From Pseudomonas sp. PA27(2017) (GTDB taxonomy: Bacteria > Pseudomonadota > Gammaproteobacteria > Pseudomonadales > Pseudomonadaceae): a stretch of DNA of 64,000 nt. Below, piece by piece: positions 1 through 8,284 of this stretch (the stretch's first letter is position 1; each line of letters starts with the position of its first letter). Position numbers and translations under genes: made by a program. The notes beneath the pieces were generated by a model. That model was not told the DNA's origin, made no database searches, and saw only the letters and a program-made list of their open reading frames with translations. The stretch spans positions 62,001 through 126,000 of the forward strand of contig NZ_MSXW01000023.1 of the NCBI RefSeq assembly GCF_001945445.1, read 5' to 3'.

Positions 1-146
1 GAAGCCACATCGCTACGCTCAAATATCTGGTTAACATCATCCCACCCAAACAACCCGAGTGAAACAGCATTTTTTATCAGCAGAGGTTTCTTCTCCTGAT
101 ATTGCGTATGAAATTGAGCTGCAGACAAACCAAAGTTCATATTCAT
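1..146 (-). CDS. Cupin/JmjC-type protein, N-terminal fragment (cut by window edge)
   Basis: Only the first 48 codons are present; the gene runs off the left edge. The translation starts MNMNFGLSAAQFHTQYQ and continues with EKKPLLIKNA, then FGWDDVNQIFERSDV. The F-x-x-x-Y-x-x-K-K-P-L-L-I-K pattern followed by a Trp-containing helix is typical of the N-terminus of cupin_4/JmjC-type 2-oxoglutarate oxygenases such as the ribosomal oxygenase RoxA. The Fe-binding HxD...H residues would lie outside the window, so activity cannot be judged. Two in-frame ATGs (146 and 140) are possible starts and neither has a strong ribosome site. It lies downstream of the microcin-like peptide gene on the same strand, so it may modify that peptide, but this is inference. 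Family assignment from so short a piece is tentative. Confidence 0.55.
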   Translation of the reverse strand, partial: MNMNFGLSAAQFHTQYQEKKPLLIKNAVSLGLFGWDDVNQIFERSDVA

Positions 147-315
147 CGGTCGTAACGAACCGCGACTAGTTATCAACTAGCCATAGCTCTACCCTCGGTC
201 TAATTAATACTGTGCCAAATCATCGTAAAACGATGCATTAACAATGAAACCTGCAAAATTTCATAAATTCATCCATGAAATTGGATTCTCCAGATATCAA
301 TAACGGACATTACTA

Positions 316-654
316 TTATTGATACCCTGTACCAGAGATGTTATAGTTAGTTCCTGCAGCATTAAAACCGCGCTCGACCATACCCCCCGCCATACCGCCA
401 TAGAATCCTGCCTGAGTACCCACAATTGTGGCAGTGCCTCCTTGCATGAAGCCAGTTACAGCAGGGCCGGTTATAAAGCCGGTAATACCGCCTACAACTA
501 CGGCCCCTGCCAGCCCGGCCAAACTTCCCGATCCTGAAGCACCTGAATATCCATAATATGCCGCCGCTCCACTCGCGGCGCCAATGACAGCACCGACTGG
601 CCCGACCGCACCGACAACCATCTGCATATCTTGCATTGTTAACTCACGCATCAT
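316..654 (-). CDS. Microcin-like (class II, ColV-type) precursor peptide
   Basis: A 112-aa peptide. The reading frame is open to 684, but AAGGAG (667-662 on the complement) sits just before the tandem ATGs at 654 and 651, so translation should start there. The first 16 residues, MMRELTMQDMQMVVGA, match the double-glycine leader type MRELTxxExxxVSGG that is cut by C39-peptidase ABC transporters, except that the cleavage pair reads Gly-Ala. The remainder is extremely rich in Gly and Ala with repeated GxxxG spacing (VGAVIGAASGAAA, VVVGGITGFITG) and a Ser/Gly linker, and it ends in a more polar tail (NAAGTNYNISGTGYQ). That is the composition of colicin V-like pore-forming microcins. It lies 26 bases downstream of a small membrane protein gene and in the same direction as an HlyD adaptor. 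Antibacterial activity is inferred. Confidence 0.7.
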   Translation of the reverse strand: MMRELTMQDMQMVVGAVGPVGAVIGAASGAAAYYGYSGASGSGSLAGLAGAVVVGGITGFITGPAVTGFMQGGTATIVGTQAGFYGGMAGGMVERGFNAAGTNYNISGTGYQ

Positions 655-680
655 TACACTCCTTTTTTCCAGATTTAAAG

Positions 681-881
681 TCAACCTTTGATAGCCAGCG
701 ACATAATCATATTGCCTAAAATGATTGCCAATATGATTAAAATCATAGTTTCCAAATAGCTTAACTCTTTTCTTTTAATACCTTTAGTTAAAAATAAAAA
801 AACCTGATAGCTACCATACAGGAGGCAACAAACAAGCCCCATCACTAACAAGTTCAACATCAACTCACTAAAAAAAGACAC
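681..881 (-). CDS. Small two-helix membrane protein, candidate immunity protein
   Basis: A 66-aa protein with a GTG start at 881 preceded by AGGAGG at four-base spacing, a strong ribosome site. Two hydrophobic segments are visible: residues 7-32 (LMLNLLVMGLVCCLLYGSYQ) and 44-63 (LETMILIILAIILGNMIMSL). A short basic loop, KGIKRKE, joins them. I recognise no family. The size, topology and tight position upstream of the microcin-like gene are those of class II microcin immunity proteins, which protect the producer's inner membrane. That role is inferred from context only. An alternative is a small transport accessory protein. Confidence 0.55.
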   Translation of the reverse strand: MSFFSELMLNLLVMGLVCCLLYGSYQVFLFLTKGIKRKELSYLETMILIILAIILGNMIMSLAIKG

Positions 882-1543
882 TTAACCTCCTAAAATATCG
901 GATACGCCGTCAAAACCCACTTACAGTATGTTCATATACTGCAGTTAATCGATACCTCAATTTTGAAAATCGAGAACAGAATAATTACACTCTACAATGT
1001 TATTCCATTGCCGCGAAGCCAATAGCTTTTAAAGCTTTGCGAAGAATCCGCTGTACGTAAAAAAATACTCACACATACCGTCGAAACAGACGAACATATT
1101 GTTTTCTGTTGCAAGGGCTTTTCTCAGATTCAAGAACGGTCGAGGTCGACACACAATTCGGAACATGATGATAGGGCACGTATAAGATCATTTGATCATA
1201 CAAGAAATGATATTAACCTGAACGCCAATGGCATGAAATAATTCTAAATAGAACCAACCAACCTGCATCGTGTTTAATTCCTCGAATGCTTGGCTAATTT
1301 CTCCACCCTCGAAACCAGTTATAGTCACCTTCAACTGCAGCCAGCTAGACAAGCCAATGCGGTAATCAGGTACAGGCGCAACACATACTTAAGCGCTGAT
1401 TTAGATAACCTTGACCATTGCTCAGCCGGTACTTAGCAATGTGTATAGTTACAACGACCACCACCTGGAAAGCTTCTTGAAGTGGTCTTGGATGGTAAAC
1501 AGACGACACTGGAAGAAGCGAAATCGCTTAAAAATCATTCCTC
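882..1543. other. Low-GC intergenic stretch, possibly decayed coding DNA
   Basis: About 660 bases between the adaptor gene and the small peptide genes. There is no convincing gene. On the minus strand a stop-free stretch from 1388 to 1188 gives protein-like sequence (LQLKVTITGFEGGEISQAF, then VGWFYLELFHAIGVQVNII) but has no start with a ribosome site. A second stop-free stretch in another frame lies just upstream (about 1527-1372). Together they look like the remains of a gene broken by frameshifts. No insertion-sequence ends were recognised. The promoter for the small peptide genes presumably lies at the low-coordinate end of this stretch, but none could be assigned with confidence. Confidence 0.4.
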
Positions 1544-2848
1544 TCACTGAGCAACCCATTTTCCGGTAACCGAATAAATTGGTTCCAAGGCCCACTCATA
1601 GATTCGGCGTTTATCTTGAATAATATCTGCTTCCAGTAACATACCCATCTGCAAAGGCTGATGCTCCGCGTAAACCAAAAAGTCTTGGGATTCGATCTCT
1701 AGGCTTACACGATAAAATAGCTCTGCAAATCCTTCGTCAGTCTGCAACACGCTAGCGACGTGGGCAGGTAGTTCCTGTAGTGCATAAGGGCTAAGGACAA
1801 TGTCCCGCACCACGGCTCGAGCCGACCCGAATTTCTGATAAGGATAAGCAGCATAGCGAATTAGAGCCGCTTGCTCACGCTCGATAAAACCGACTTTACG
1901 GGCCGATACATAAACACTCGCAGCCAGCTTTACCTGACTAGGAACCACACTGGCTAGCAGCGTACCGGCAGTTACCTGCTGGCCAAGTTGAACATTTAAA
2001 CCAGTCACCACACCATTGAAGGGGGCTGCAATGATTTGCTCAGTACGCACATCATTTTCAGCTTGCTCCTGCCGAATCACAGCGATAGTGCTGTCAATTT
2101 CGAATATTTCGGCTTGATGACGATGTTCGATATCCCGCCGTTGCGCCAGAACCTCTGTGCGTTCACGCCGCAGATTGGCTTGGGTGCGTTTCAAGCTCTG
2201 TTGCTGTCCCTGTAACGTAAATAGATCCGCTTCGCTTTGCTGAAACTGGGCTAACGAGATAAATTTTTCTGCTACCAATTCTTGCTGACGCTCTAAATTT
2301 GTTCGAGAGAGCTCAATACGCCGCTCCAACAAATAAACTTCTTCACTTAGACGGGCTTGCTCTTCATCGATGGTACGAGCACGCAGTTTAAGTATACTGA
2401 GTTGATCATGACTGCGTTCATTCACCAATGCACGATTACGCTCGAGCAAAAGCTGTCTTTGCTCAAGCTGCTCGGAAATAAACTTATGGATACTGCCAGT
2501 GGTACTGATTCGTTCGCCAGACAGAACAAAAAGAACATCTCCTGCTTCAACTGATTGACCTTCTCTCACCTTTACCTTCGTAATGTAACCCTCACCACTC
2601 GAGGCTAGCCGGAACATGCCTTGCTCAGGCATTAATAGTCCAATTACGGTGGTCTTTCTAGTGTAAGACCCAAAATAAGCGAACGCCGTGATTAACAGCA
2701 CCAGCGAGAATGCAAGTAATGCTGACATCGAATAGCCAAGAGGCTGATGGATAAGAACCGCACCGAGCGTACGCGTTTGGCCGAGTGGACTAACCTCGGG
2801 GCGAAAGAGCGGCGTGCTCGCAGTCGATGTTTTGGCTGATCCTAGCAA
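1544..2848 (-). CDS. HlyD/CvaA-family secretion adaptor (periplasmic fusion protein)
   Basis: A 434-aa type I secretion adaptor. It has a short cytoplasmic N-terminus (LFRPEVSPLGQTRTLG), one membrane helix at about residues 38-60 (YSMSALLAFSLVLLITAFAY), and a biotinyl-lipoyl-like half-motif (GYITKVKVREGQSVEAGDVL). A long helical hairpin at about 120-255 is rich in Glu, Arg and Gln, followed by the second lipoyl half (APFNGVVTGLNVQLGQQVTAG) and a C-terminal beta domain. This layout matches CvaA, which joins a C39-peptidase ABC transporter to TolC for microcin export. Translation must begin at a TTG (2848) with GGAAG upstream; the next ATG lies inside the membrane helix. No ABC transporter gene adjoins it in this window, which is unusual. 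Base composition is lower in GC than in the neighbouring kinase gene, as for the rest of the island. Confidence 0.85.
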   Translation of the reverse strand: MLGSAKTSTASTPLFRPEVSPLGQTRTLGAVLIHQPLGYSMSALLAFSLVLLITAFAYFGSYTRKTTVIGLLMPEQGMFRLASSGEGYITKVKVREGQSVEAGDVLFVLSGERISTTGSIHKFISEQLEQRQLLLERNRALVNERSHDQLSILKLRARTIDEEQARLSEEVYLLERRIELSRTNLERQQELVAEKFISLAQFQQSEADLFTLQGQQQSLKRTQANLRRERTEVLAQRRDIEHRHQAEIFEIDSTIAVIRQEQAENDVRTEQIIAAPFNGVVTGLNVQLGQQVTAGTLLASVVPSQVKLAASVYVSARKVGFIEREQAALIRYAAYPYQKFGSARAVVRDIVLSPYALQELPAHVASVLQTDEGFAELFYRVSLEIESQDFLVYAEHQPLQMGMLLEADIIQDKRRIYEWALEPIYSVTGKWVAQ

Positions 2849-3074
2849 GAGCAGCTTCCGTATTTAAGGTTCATCCGTTGTGCATTTTTACGCCGAGCTA
2901 ACGGCCCAATTCAACAGAACATCTGTAACTAGAGCCTTCACTTTATAACTAGACTTTGAGTACAGCTCTCCAGAAATGATCTGAGCCTCTATAAAAGCAA
3001 CTATTTCAGCCGTATCCGCTCGAAACAGGTAAGAAACCTACCACCCTATTGACTCAGATATAGTTCAAACCCAG

Positions 3075-4829
3075 TTACACAACGCAGTAATCACGCGGCA
3101 GACGCAGGATGAAGAGCGCGCCGTCCGGGCCATTGCGTGCCTCCAGGCTGCCGCCCAGGTCGCGCACGATGCCGTAGGAAATCGCCAGGCCCAGCCCCAG
3201 CCCCTCGCCCACCGGCTTGGTGGTGAAGAATGGCTCGAAGACGTTGCCCAGATGCTCCTCGGGGATACCGCCGCCCGTGTCGCTGACCTGCAGCACGCAG
3301 CTATCGCCCTGCACTTCGATCGCGGCGCCGAGCAGGCTCCGCGGACTGTCGACCATGGCGTCCAGGGCATTGTTGAGCAGGTTGAGCACCACCTGTTCGA
3401 GGCGGATGGCATCGCCGGAGACCCGCGCCTCACTGCGAATCTCGCGGCGTAATTCGACCTGCTCGCTGCGCAACCGCGGCGCCAGCAGCAGCAACGCCTG
3501 CTCCAGCACATCGCTGAGCAGCAGCCGCTCGTTGAGCCCGGCGGGGCTCTTGCGGGCGAAGGTTTTCAGGTGGCCGGTCAGGCTGGCCATGCGCTGCAGC
3601 AGGCCGTCGATGCGCGTCAGGCCGGCGCGTACATCCGCTTCACGGCCGTTGTCGAGCAGCAGGCCAAGGCTGCCGAGATGCATCTGGATGGCCGTCAGCG
3701 GCTGGTTGATCTCATGGGCCATGGCCGCCGACATCTGCCCCAGCGCGGCCATCTTCGCCGCATGCACCAGGCCTTCCTGGGCCTCGCGCAGTTCGGCGGT
3801 ACGCAGCGTCACCTCACGCTCGAGATTCTCGCGAATGCTCGCCTGCAGACGCTGGTTCTTGCGCCGCTGCAGCAGGAACAGCACCAGGAACACCAGGGTC
3901 AGCCAAACGCCGGCGGCGGCCAGTCGATAGCTGCGCGCGGTGTCGCCCAGGCTGCTTTCCTCGATCAGCAGGTGCAGCGTCCACTGCTCGCTGCTCAGCT
4001 CCTGACGCTGCCACAGGTAGCTCTGCCGGCCATCGGGGCCGTCGATGTTCATCCAGTCGGCATTGCCCTCGAAGTACGGGCCCGGCTCGGTGGACAGCAC
4101 CTCCAGCGGGCGCTCGGCATACTTGCGCACCTCCACCAGCTCGGCGTGATCGAGCTCGTCGAGTTCCTCCAACGCTAGGAAACGCCAGGCAGGCCGGCTG
4201 CTGAGAATCACCACGCCATAGCTGTCGGCGACCAGCAGCACACCGGGCTGGCCGACCCATTCGCGCTGCAGTTCCTCGAGTTCGAGCTTGACCACCAGCA
4301 CGCCGATCACCGCGCCGTCGTCGTCGTACACCGCGTGGGAAAGGAAGTAGCCGGGCACCCCGGTGGTCACCCCGACCGCGAAGTAGCGGCCGGCGGTGCG
4401 GTGCAGGGCATCCTGGAAATAGGGACGAAAGCCGTAGTTGCTACCGACGAAGCTGCTCCACTCGTTCCAGTTGCTGGCCGCCAGGGTCTGGCCGCGGCGG
4501 TCGATCAGGTAGAGCACGCTGGCACCGGCAGCGGTGTTGAGCATCTCGAAGCGGCGATTGAGCTTGTCGCGCAGTTGCGGATCATCCGGTGCATGCAGCA
4601 GAGCCTGGATGTCGCCGTCCATCGATAGCAGTTGCGGTACCGAGCGAAAGCGGTCGACCAGGGTCTGGATCGATTGCGCATAGAGCTGCAACTGGCCGTG
4701 GGCCTCGCTGCTGCGATCCTCCCAGGCCCGCTGCTCGGCGTAGCGGCTGGCCAGCCACAGGCTGACGGCCAGGCCGACGATCACCAGCAGCACGATGGCA
4801 ACGATGCGATAGCGCAGAAACAGGGCGGT
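3075..4829 (-). CDS. DctB-like sensor histidine kinase
   Basis: A membrane sensor kinase of 584 aa from the ATG at 4829; the frame is open to 4877. An N-terminal helix ([20 protein letters not shown]) and a second at about 295-315 ([19 protein letters not shown]) bracket a ~260-residue periplasmic double-PAS sensor domain with RPYFQDAL and [18 protein letters not shown], typical of DctB-type C4-dicarboxylate sensors. A coiled linker follows, then the H-box [19 protein letters not shown] with His372. The N-box is [10 protein letters not shown] and the ATP-lid boxes are [12 protein letters not shown] and [11 protein letters not shown]. The family normally pairs with an NtrC-type activator such as DctD, but no such gene is next to it; downstream lies the AT-rich island. 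It is in line with the cobalamin genes behind an 85-base gap, with no evident functional link. The ligand cannot be told from sequence. Confidence 0.85.
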   Translation of the reverse strand, partial: TALFLRYRIVAIVLLVIVGLAVSLWLASRYAEQRAWEDRSSEAHGQLQLYAQSIQTLVDRFRSVPQLLSMDGDIQALLHAPDDPQLRDKLNRRFEMLNTAAGASVLYLIDRRGQTLAASNWNEWSSFVGSNYGFRPYFQDALHRTAGRYFAVGVTTGVPGYFLSHAVYDDDGAVIGVLVVKLELEELQREWVGQPGVLLVADSYGVVILSSRPAWRFLALEELDELDHAELVEVRKYAERPLEVLSTEPGPYFEGNADWMNIDGPDGRQSYLWQRQELSSEQWTLHLLIEESSLGDTARSYRLAAAGVWLTLVFLVLFLLQRRKNQRLQASIRENLEREVTLRTAELREAQEGLVHAAKMAALGQMSAAMAHEINQPLTAIQMHLGSLGLLLDNGREADVRAGLTRIDGLLQRMASLTGHLKTFARKSPAGLNERLLLSDVLEQALLLLAPRLRSEQVELRREIRSEARVSGDAIRLEQVVLNLLNNALDAMVDSPRSLLGAAIEVQGDSCVLQVSDTGGGIPEEHLGNVFEPFFTTKPVGEGLGLGLAISYGIVRDLGGSLEARNGPDGALFILRLPRDYCVV

Positions 4830-4914
4830 CATGCATGACTCGAATTCTTGTGATGCCGGCATGTTAGCCCGAAACATGCGTGAGTCGGGAAGATGCCGCC
4901 GGCGTGAAACTGGG

Positions 4915-5625
4915 CTAGGGCCGCGACATCATCAACTCGGGCACCGCACGCCCAGCGACCAATTGCTCGTCGACCAGGCGGATCACATCTTCGTCGCTGC
5001 GCAGCTGGTACCAATGGCCCTGTGGATAAACCGTCAGTGTCGGGCCCTGGTCGCAGGGGAACTGGCACTGTGTGCGGGTGATGTGCACACCGCCTTCGCA
5101 CTCCAGCTTGCCGGCGGCCTTGACCTGTTCACGCAGCTTTTTCCATAGGGGCAGCGCACCGCGCCGGGTGCAGCGCGGGCCGTTGCAGAGCAGCACGCGG
5201 TATTGGTGGGCGGGGATTTTCGACCAGGCGTGGCTGCCTGGCAGTTCCGGCACGTCGACGCAGCCGAGGTGCAATTCCGGGCGATCGATCAGCGCGCAGG
5301 CAGCGCCAGCCGCGTCGGCATCGAGCTGGCCGAACAGGCTGGTGACGAAGATGCGCTGGGGATCGGTCTTGGCCGCCAATTCACTGCGTAGCCAGTCGAC
5401 ATGCTGGCTGCTGCTCTGTGACTCCAGGTCGATCACCAGGCAGGTGCCGCTGCCCTCGCCCAGGCGCTGCCAGAGGCCGTCGTAGCCCGCACCAGTGTCG
5501 ACGATATCGGCCAGCGCCGCCTCGCCCCGCAGCTCGACCAGCCGAGCGCGAAACAGCTCGGCGAACGAACCGTCGAGCAGATCAGGGCCGGCGAACAATA
5601 CCTGGGCGTAAGGCGTGGCAGTCAT
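4915..5625 (-). CDS. [2Fe-2S] thioredoxin-like ferredoxin protein linked to the cobalamin genes
   Basis: A 236-aa protein. The open frame extends to 5796, but GGAG eight bases before the ATG at 5625 fixes the start. The N-terminal ~140 residues resemble a CbiX/sirohydrochlorin-type chelatase fold only loosely. The C-terminal ~95 residues carry the thioredoxin-like [2Fe-2S] ferredoxin pattern: VLLCNGPRCTRRGA, then CEGGVHITRTQCQFPCDQGP, giving four cluster cysteines (C-x4-C ... C-x3-C), followed by TLTVYPQGHWYQ. Proteins of this kind are commonly encoded in Pseudomonas cobalamin operons and may supply electrons to CobG or a related reductive step, but their exact role is not established to my knowledge. 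It follows cobK on the same strand across a 140-base spacer that contains an inverted repeat. Confidence 0.75.
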   Translation of the reverse strand: MTATPYAQVLFAGPDLLDGSFAELFRARLVELRGEAALADIVDTGAGYDGLWQRLGEGSGTCLVIDLESQSSSQHVDWLRSELAAKTDPQRIFVTSLFGQLDADAAGAACALIDRPELHLGCVDVPELPGSHAWSKIPAHQYRVLLCNGPRCTRRGALPLWKKLREQVKAAGKLECEGGVHITRTQCQFPCDQGPTLTVYPQGHWYQLRSDEDVIRLVDEQLVAGRAVPELMMSRP

Positions 5626-5689
5626 GGTCGGGCTCCGCAAAAAGTGCGGCAGTTTAACAGCGTCGTGACGAACAGCGTTTCGTGGCCTG

Positions 5690-5760
5690 GGTTGAGCGCA
5701 GCGATACCCGGGAGGTTTTGGGCCGGCTCGTACGTTCCCCGGGTTTCGCTGCGCTCTACC
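5690..5760. repeat. Intergenic inverted repeat (23-bp arms)
   Basis: The arm GGTTGAGCGCAGCGATACCC at 5690 is the near-perfect reverse complement (21 of 23 bases) of the arm at 5738-5760, which reads CCCGGGTTTCGCTGCGCTCT and then ACC. A 25-base loop separates them. Such palindromic units recur between Pseudomonas genes. Here the unit lies between cobK and the ferredoxin gene and could form a stable RNA hairpin that reduces read-through or stabilises the 3' end of the cobLK message. Confidence 0.75.
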
Positions 5761-5765
5761 ACAGG

Positions 5766-6491
5766 CTACGGGATGGTTACCTGCAATGCTTGCCACAGCG
5801 CCTCAGGCTCGGCGAACTCACGGTCCACCGCCGGCAACGCTGGCCGCTGCAACACCAGCACCGGCACACCGCGTTCGCGGGCAACCTGCAGCTTGTGCTC
5901 GGTGGCCGCGCTGCCGCTGTTCTTGCTGACCAGCACGTCGCAGTTCAGCCGCGCGAACAGCACGCGCTCGTCCTTGAGGCTGAACGGCCCGCGGGCACCG
6001 ATCACCTCGGCCCGCTCGCTGGTCGGCTGGCCTTGCAGGCAACGTACCGTCCAGTGCTGATGGGCAGGAATCTCGTGCAGATGCTCCAGCGGCTCGCGCC
6101 CCAAGGTGAACAGCGGGCGCCGGAATCGCGCCAGGGCGGCGATCAGCGAGGGCCAGTCGAACACCTCGCGCCAGTCATCACCCGGCGATGCCGTCCAGCC
6201 TGGACGCCGCAGCGCCCAACAGGGCACGCCGGCCTGCTCGGCAGCGCGTGCCGCGTTATGGCTGATCTGCGCGGCATAGGGATGAGTGGCATCGACCAGC
6301 AAATCGATGCGCTCCCTGTGGATAAAATCGGCCAGGCCCTCGGCACCGCCAAAGCCGCCGACGCGCACCTGGCAGGCCAGATCCTCGGGCACCTTGCCCA
6401 ACCCGGCGAGGCTGTAGACATGCTCAGGCCCGAGGCGGCGGGCGAGATTCAGCGCTTCGCCGATCCCGCCGAGCAGCAGGATGCGGCTCAT
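5766..6491 (-). CDS. cobK: Precorrin-6A reductase CobK
   Basis: NADPH-dependent precorrin-6A reductase (241 aa) of aerobic cobalamin biosynthesis, which makes precorrin-6B. The N-terminus [19 protein letters not shown] is the nucleotide-binding loop of the CobK/CbiJ family. [18 protein letters not shown] is the family signature around residue 70, and the C-terminal half has [20 protein letters not shown]. Length is normal. Its start overlaps the end of cobL by 4 bases (ATGA), so the two are translationally coupled. Its product is the substrate of CobL, so the two genes encode consecutive steps. Confidence 0.95.
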   Translation of the reverse strand: MSRILLLGGIGEALNLARRLGPEHVYSLAGLGKVPEDLACQVRVGGFGGAEGLADFIHRERIDLLVDATHPYAAQISHNAARAAEQAGVPCWALRRPGWTASPGDDWREVFDWPSLIAALARFRRPLFTLGREPLEHLHEIPAHQHWTVRCLQGQPTSERAEVIGARGPFSLKDERVLFARLNCDVLVSKNSGSAATEHKLQVARERGVPVLVLQRPALPAVDREFAEPEALWQALQVTIP

Positions 6492-7693
6492 CGCGGCTTG
6501 CTGACGTCGAGCAGGGTGATCGGCAACGCGCCGCGCCAGGTGTCGAACCCGCCCAACGGCTTGGCCTGGGCCACCTCGATGCGGGTCAGCTCGCCGCCGT
6601 GTTCGCCGCGAAAGGCGATCAGCGCTGCCTCGCTCTGCAAGGTCACGGCATTGGCCACCAGCCGACCGCCGGGCTTGAGTGCCTGCCAGCAGCGCTGCAG
6701 CACGCCAGGTACGGTCACGCCGCCGCCGATGAAGACCGCATCCGGCGCGGCCAACCCGTCCAGCGCCTCGGGCGCCCGCCCGGCCACCAGTTGCAGGCCG
6801 GGCACACCAAGGGCATCACGGTTATGGGCGATATGCGCCTGACGCCCTTCGTCCGCCTCAATGGCGATGGCGCGGCAGCTGGGGTGGGCGCGCAGCCATT
6901 CGATGCCGATGGAACCGCAGCCGGCGCCGACATCCCAGAGCAGCTCGCCCGGTGAAGGCGCCAGCCGCGACAGGGTAATGGCCCGCACATCACGCTTGGT
7001 CAGCTGGCCGTCGTGGCGATAGGCATCGTCCGGCAAGCCGGGGGTCAGCGGCAGGCGAATGGCTTCATAGTCTGGAACGCACTCGATGGCCACCAGATTG
7101 AGATCCGCTGCGCGCTCCAGGGACCAGCCATCGGCGAGCCCATCGATGCGCCGTTCGCGTTCGCCGCCCAAGTGCTCGAACACGCTCAGCCGGCTGGGGC
7201 CGAAGCCCCGCTCGCGCAGCAGTTCGGCGACGGCGGCCGGGCTGTCGCCATCGTTGCTCAGCACCAGCAGGCGCGCGCCGGAATGGATTTGCACCTGCAG
7301 CGCTGCCAGCGGCCGGGCGACCAGCGATACGACGGCGGTGCTCTGCAGCGGCCAGCCCAGACGGGAAGCGGCCAGGGACACCGACGATGGCGCCGGCAGG
7401 ATGCGCAGCTCGTCCGGCGCCAGCTCGCGAGCCAGGCTGGCGCCGACGCCGAAGAACATCGGGTCACCGCTGGCGAGCACACAGACCGGCGTGCCGCGGC
7501 GCTCGAGCACCGGCGTCAGGGAAAACGGCTTCGGCCAGGGCAGGCGCGTGGCACGGATGCAGTGGGGCAGCAGCGCCAGCTGACGCTCGCTGCCGACCAC
7601 CAGCTCGGCCGCCAGCAATGCATGCCGCGCTGCCTTGCCGAGGCCGGCGTAGCCATCTTCACCAATGCCCACGACGGTCAGCCAGGGTGTCAT
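6488..7693 (-). CDS. cobL: Precorrin-6Y C5,15-methyltransferase (decarboxylating) CobL
   Basis: A 401-aa fusion of a CbiE-type tetrapyrrole methyltransferase and a CbiT-type decarboxylating methyltransferase. The CbiE part (1-~200) begins [19 protein letters not shown] and contains the SAM-site motif [16 protein letters not shown]. The CbiT part (~210-401) has [20 protein letters not shown], the class I SAM loop. It methylates precorrin-6B at C-5 and C-15 and decarboxylates the C-12 acetate. The ATG at 7693 follows GGACTGAGAA. It heads the leftward cobL-cobK pair and diverges from cobG; the riboswitch in between is oriented toward cobG only, so cobLK appears to lack its own B12 switch. Confidence 0.95.
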   Translation of the reverse strand: MTPWLTVVGIGEDGYAGLGKAARHALLAAELVVGSERQLALLPHCIRATRLPWPKPFSLTPVLERRGTPVCVLASGDPMFFGVGASLARELAPDELRILPAPSSVSLAASRLGWPLQSTAVVSLVARPLAALQVQIHSGARLLVLSNDGDSPAAVAELLRERGFGPSRLSVFEHLGGERERRIDGLADGWSLERAADLNLVAIECVPDYEAIRLPLTPGLPDDAYRHDGQLTKRDVRAITLSRLAPSPGELLWDVGAGCGSIGIEWLRAHPSCRAIAIEADEGRQAHIAHNRDALGVPGLQLVAGRAPEALDGLAAPDAVFIGGGVTVPGVLQRCWQALKPGGRLVANAVTLQSEAALIAFRGEHGGELTRIEVAQAKPLGGFDTWRGALPITLLDVSKPR

Positions 7694-7831
7694 TTCTCAG
7701 TCCTCATCATTGGCAGCCAGCGGTGGATTGGGTGGAGTGGCCATTCGCCCGATTTGTAGCAATGGCCTTCTCCACAGCGACTGCCATCGACACATCGCAG
7801 CCATGCTTCTGGGCGATCCGACGACGCGGCT

Positions 7832-7861
7832 TTTCATCCCGGCGGGCAAAGCGGGCATAAT
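7832..7861 (+). promoter_or_regulatory. Candidate promoter for the cobG riboswitch transcript
   Basis: CATAAT at 7856-7861 resembles a sigma-70 -10 box and TTTCAT at 7832-7837 a weak -35 at 18-base spacing. Initiation about 7 bases downstream would start the RNA just before the first paired strand of the cobalamin riboswitch (7872). Confidence 0.4.
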
Positions 7862-7871
7862 AGCGCCTCTG

Positions 7872-8177
7872 TCGGTGCCCAGCGGCTACATGTGAGCCAA
7901 TGCGGCCTAAGAGGGAACACGAGAAAACCTGTTCAATAGCTAGCGAGCTAGAGCCCTGCAAGGCAGAAATTGGCGAGGAAGCGGAGTGTACTTCTGTACA
8001 TGAGCATTACGAGGCATTTTCTAACGCAGCAGGGCCGACGCGCAGCAGATGTTGGGCAGGTTTTCCGCCGTGGCTGCCCCCGCAACTGTTGCAGCGAGCG
8101 CCTTGCCAATCGCCACTGGGAAACCGGGAAGGCCGGCCAGGCGCCATGACCTGCGAGCCAGGAGACCTGCCGACCGA
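7872..8177 (+). promoter_or_regulatory. Cobalamin (B12) riboswitch controlling cobG-cobH-cobI
   Basis: Consensus pieces appear in the correct order: TCGGTGCC (7872), AGGGAACACG (7912), GTGGCTGCCCCCGCAACTGT (8070), CGCCACTGGGAAACCGGGAA (8111), then GAGCCAGGAGACCTGCC (8155). The ends TCGGT (7872) and ACCGA (8173) can pair as P1. The core without the inserted repeat is about 165 nt, the usual size. The hairpin CACCGGG...CCCGGTG at 8196-8217 lies between the aptamer and the TTG start of cobG and is the likely expression platform. When the cell has enough adenosylcobalamin, cobGHI expression should fall. An inserted 141-bp repeat occupies a peripheral hairpin between AGGGAACACG and GTGGCTGCCCCC. 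Confidence 0.9.
7924..8064 (+). repeat. 141-bp palindromic-end repeat, copy 1 (inside the riboswitch)
   Basis: Bounded by AAAACCTG (7924) and its exact reverse complement CAGGTTTT (8057-8064). Its core GGCGAGGAAGCGGAGTGTAC (from 7972, offset 48) followed by TGAGCAT is shared with elements at 39541-39680 (minus strand) and 41238-41379 (plus strand), with the core at the same offset in all three. It has no coding capacity and looks like a miniature non-autonomous element. It sits in the loop of a B12-riboswitch stem, and its paired ends would extend that stem. Confidence 0.8.
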
Positions 8178-8284
8178 TTCAGTCGCATGCGCCCACACCG
8201 GGCGGGGTGTCCCGGTGAGAGAAACTGACCCTTCTCTGGCCTATCCTCGAACGGATGCCCATGTGACCCGACTCCGGTGATCCG

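Noticed and set aside
1449..1550. A short plus-strand frame reading GKLLEVVLDGKQTTLEEAK
   Set aside because: It looks protein-like but is only about 33 codons between stops, has no start, and runs into the end of the adaptor gene on the other strand.
7707..7961. An 84-codon minus-strand frame between cobL and cobG
   Set aside because: It runs through the B12 riboswitch and the inserted repeat, has no ribosome site and no family similarity that I can see.
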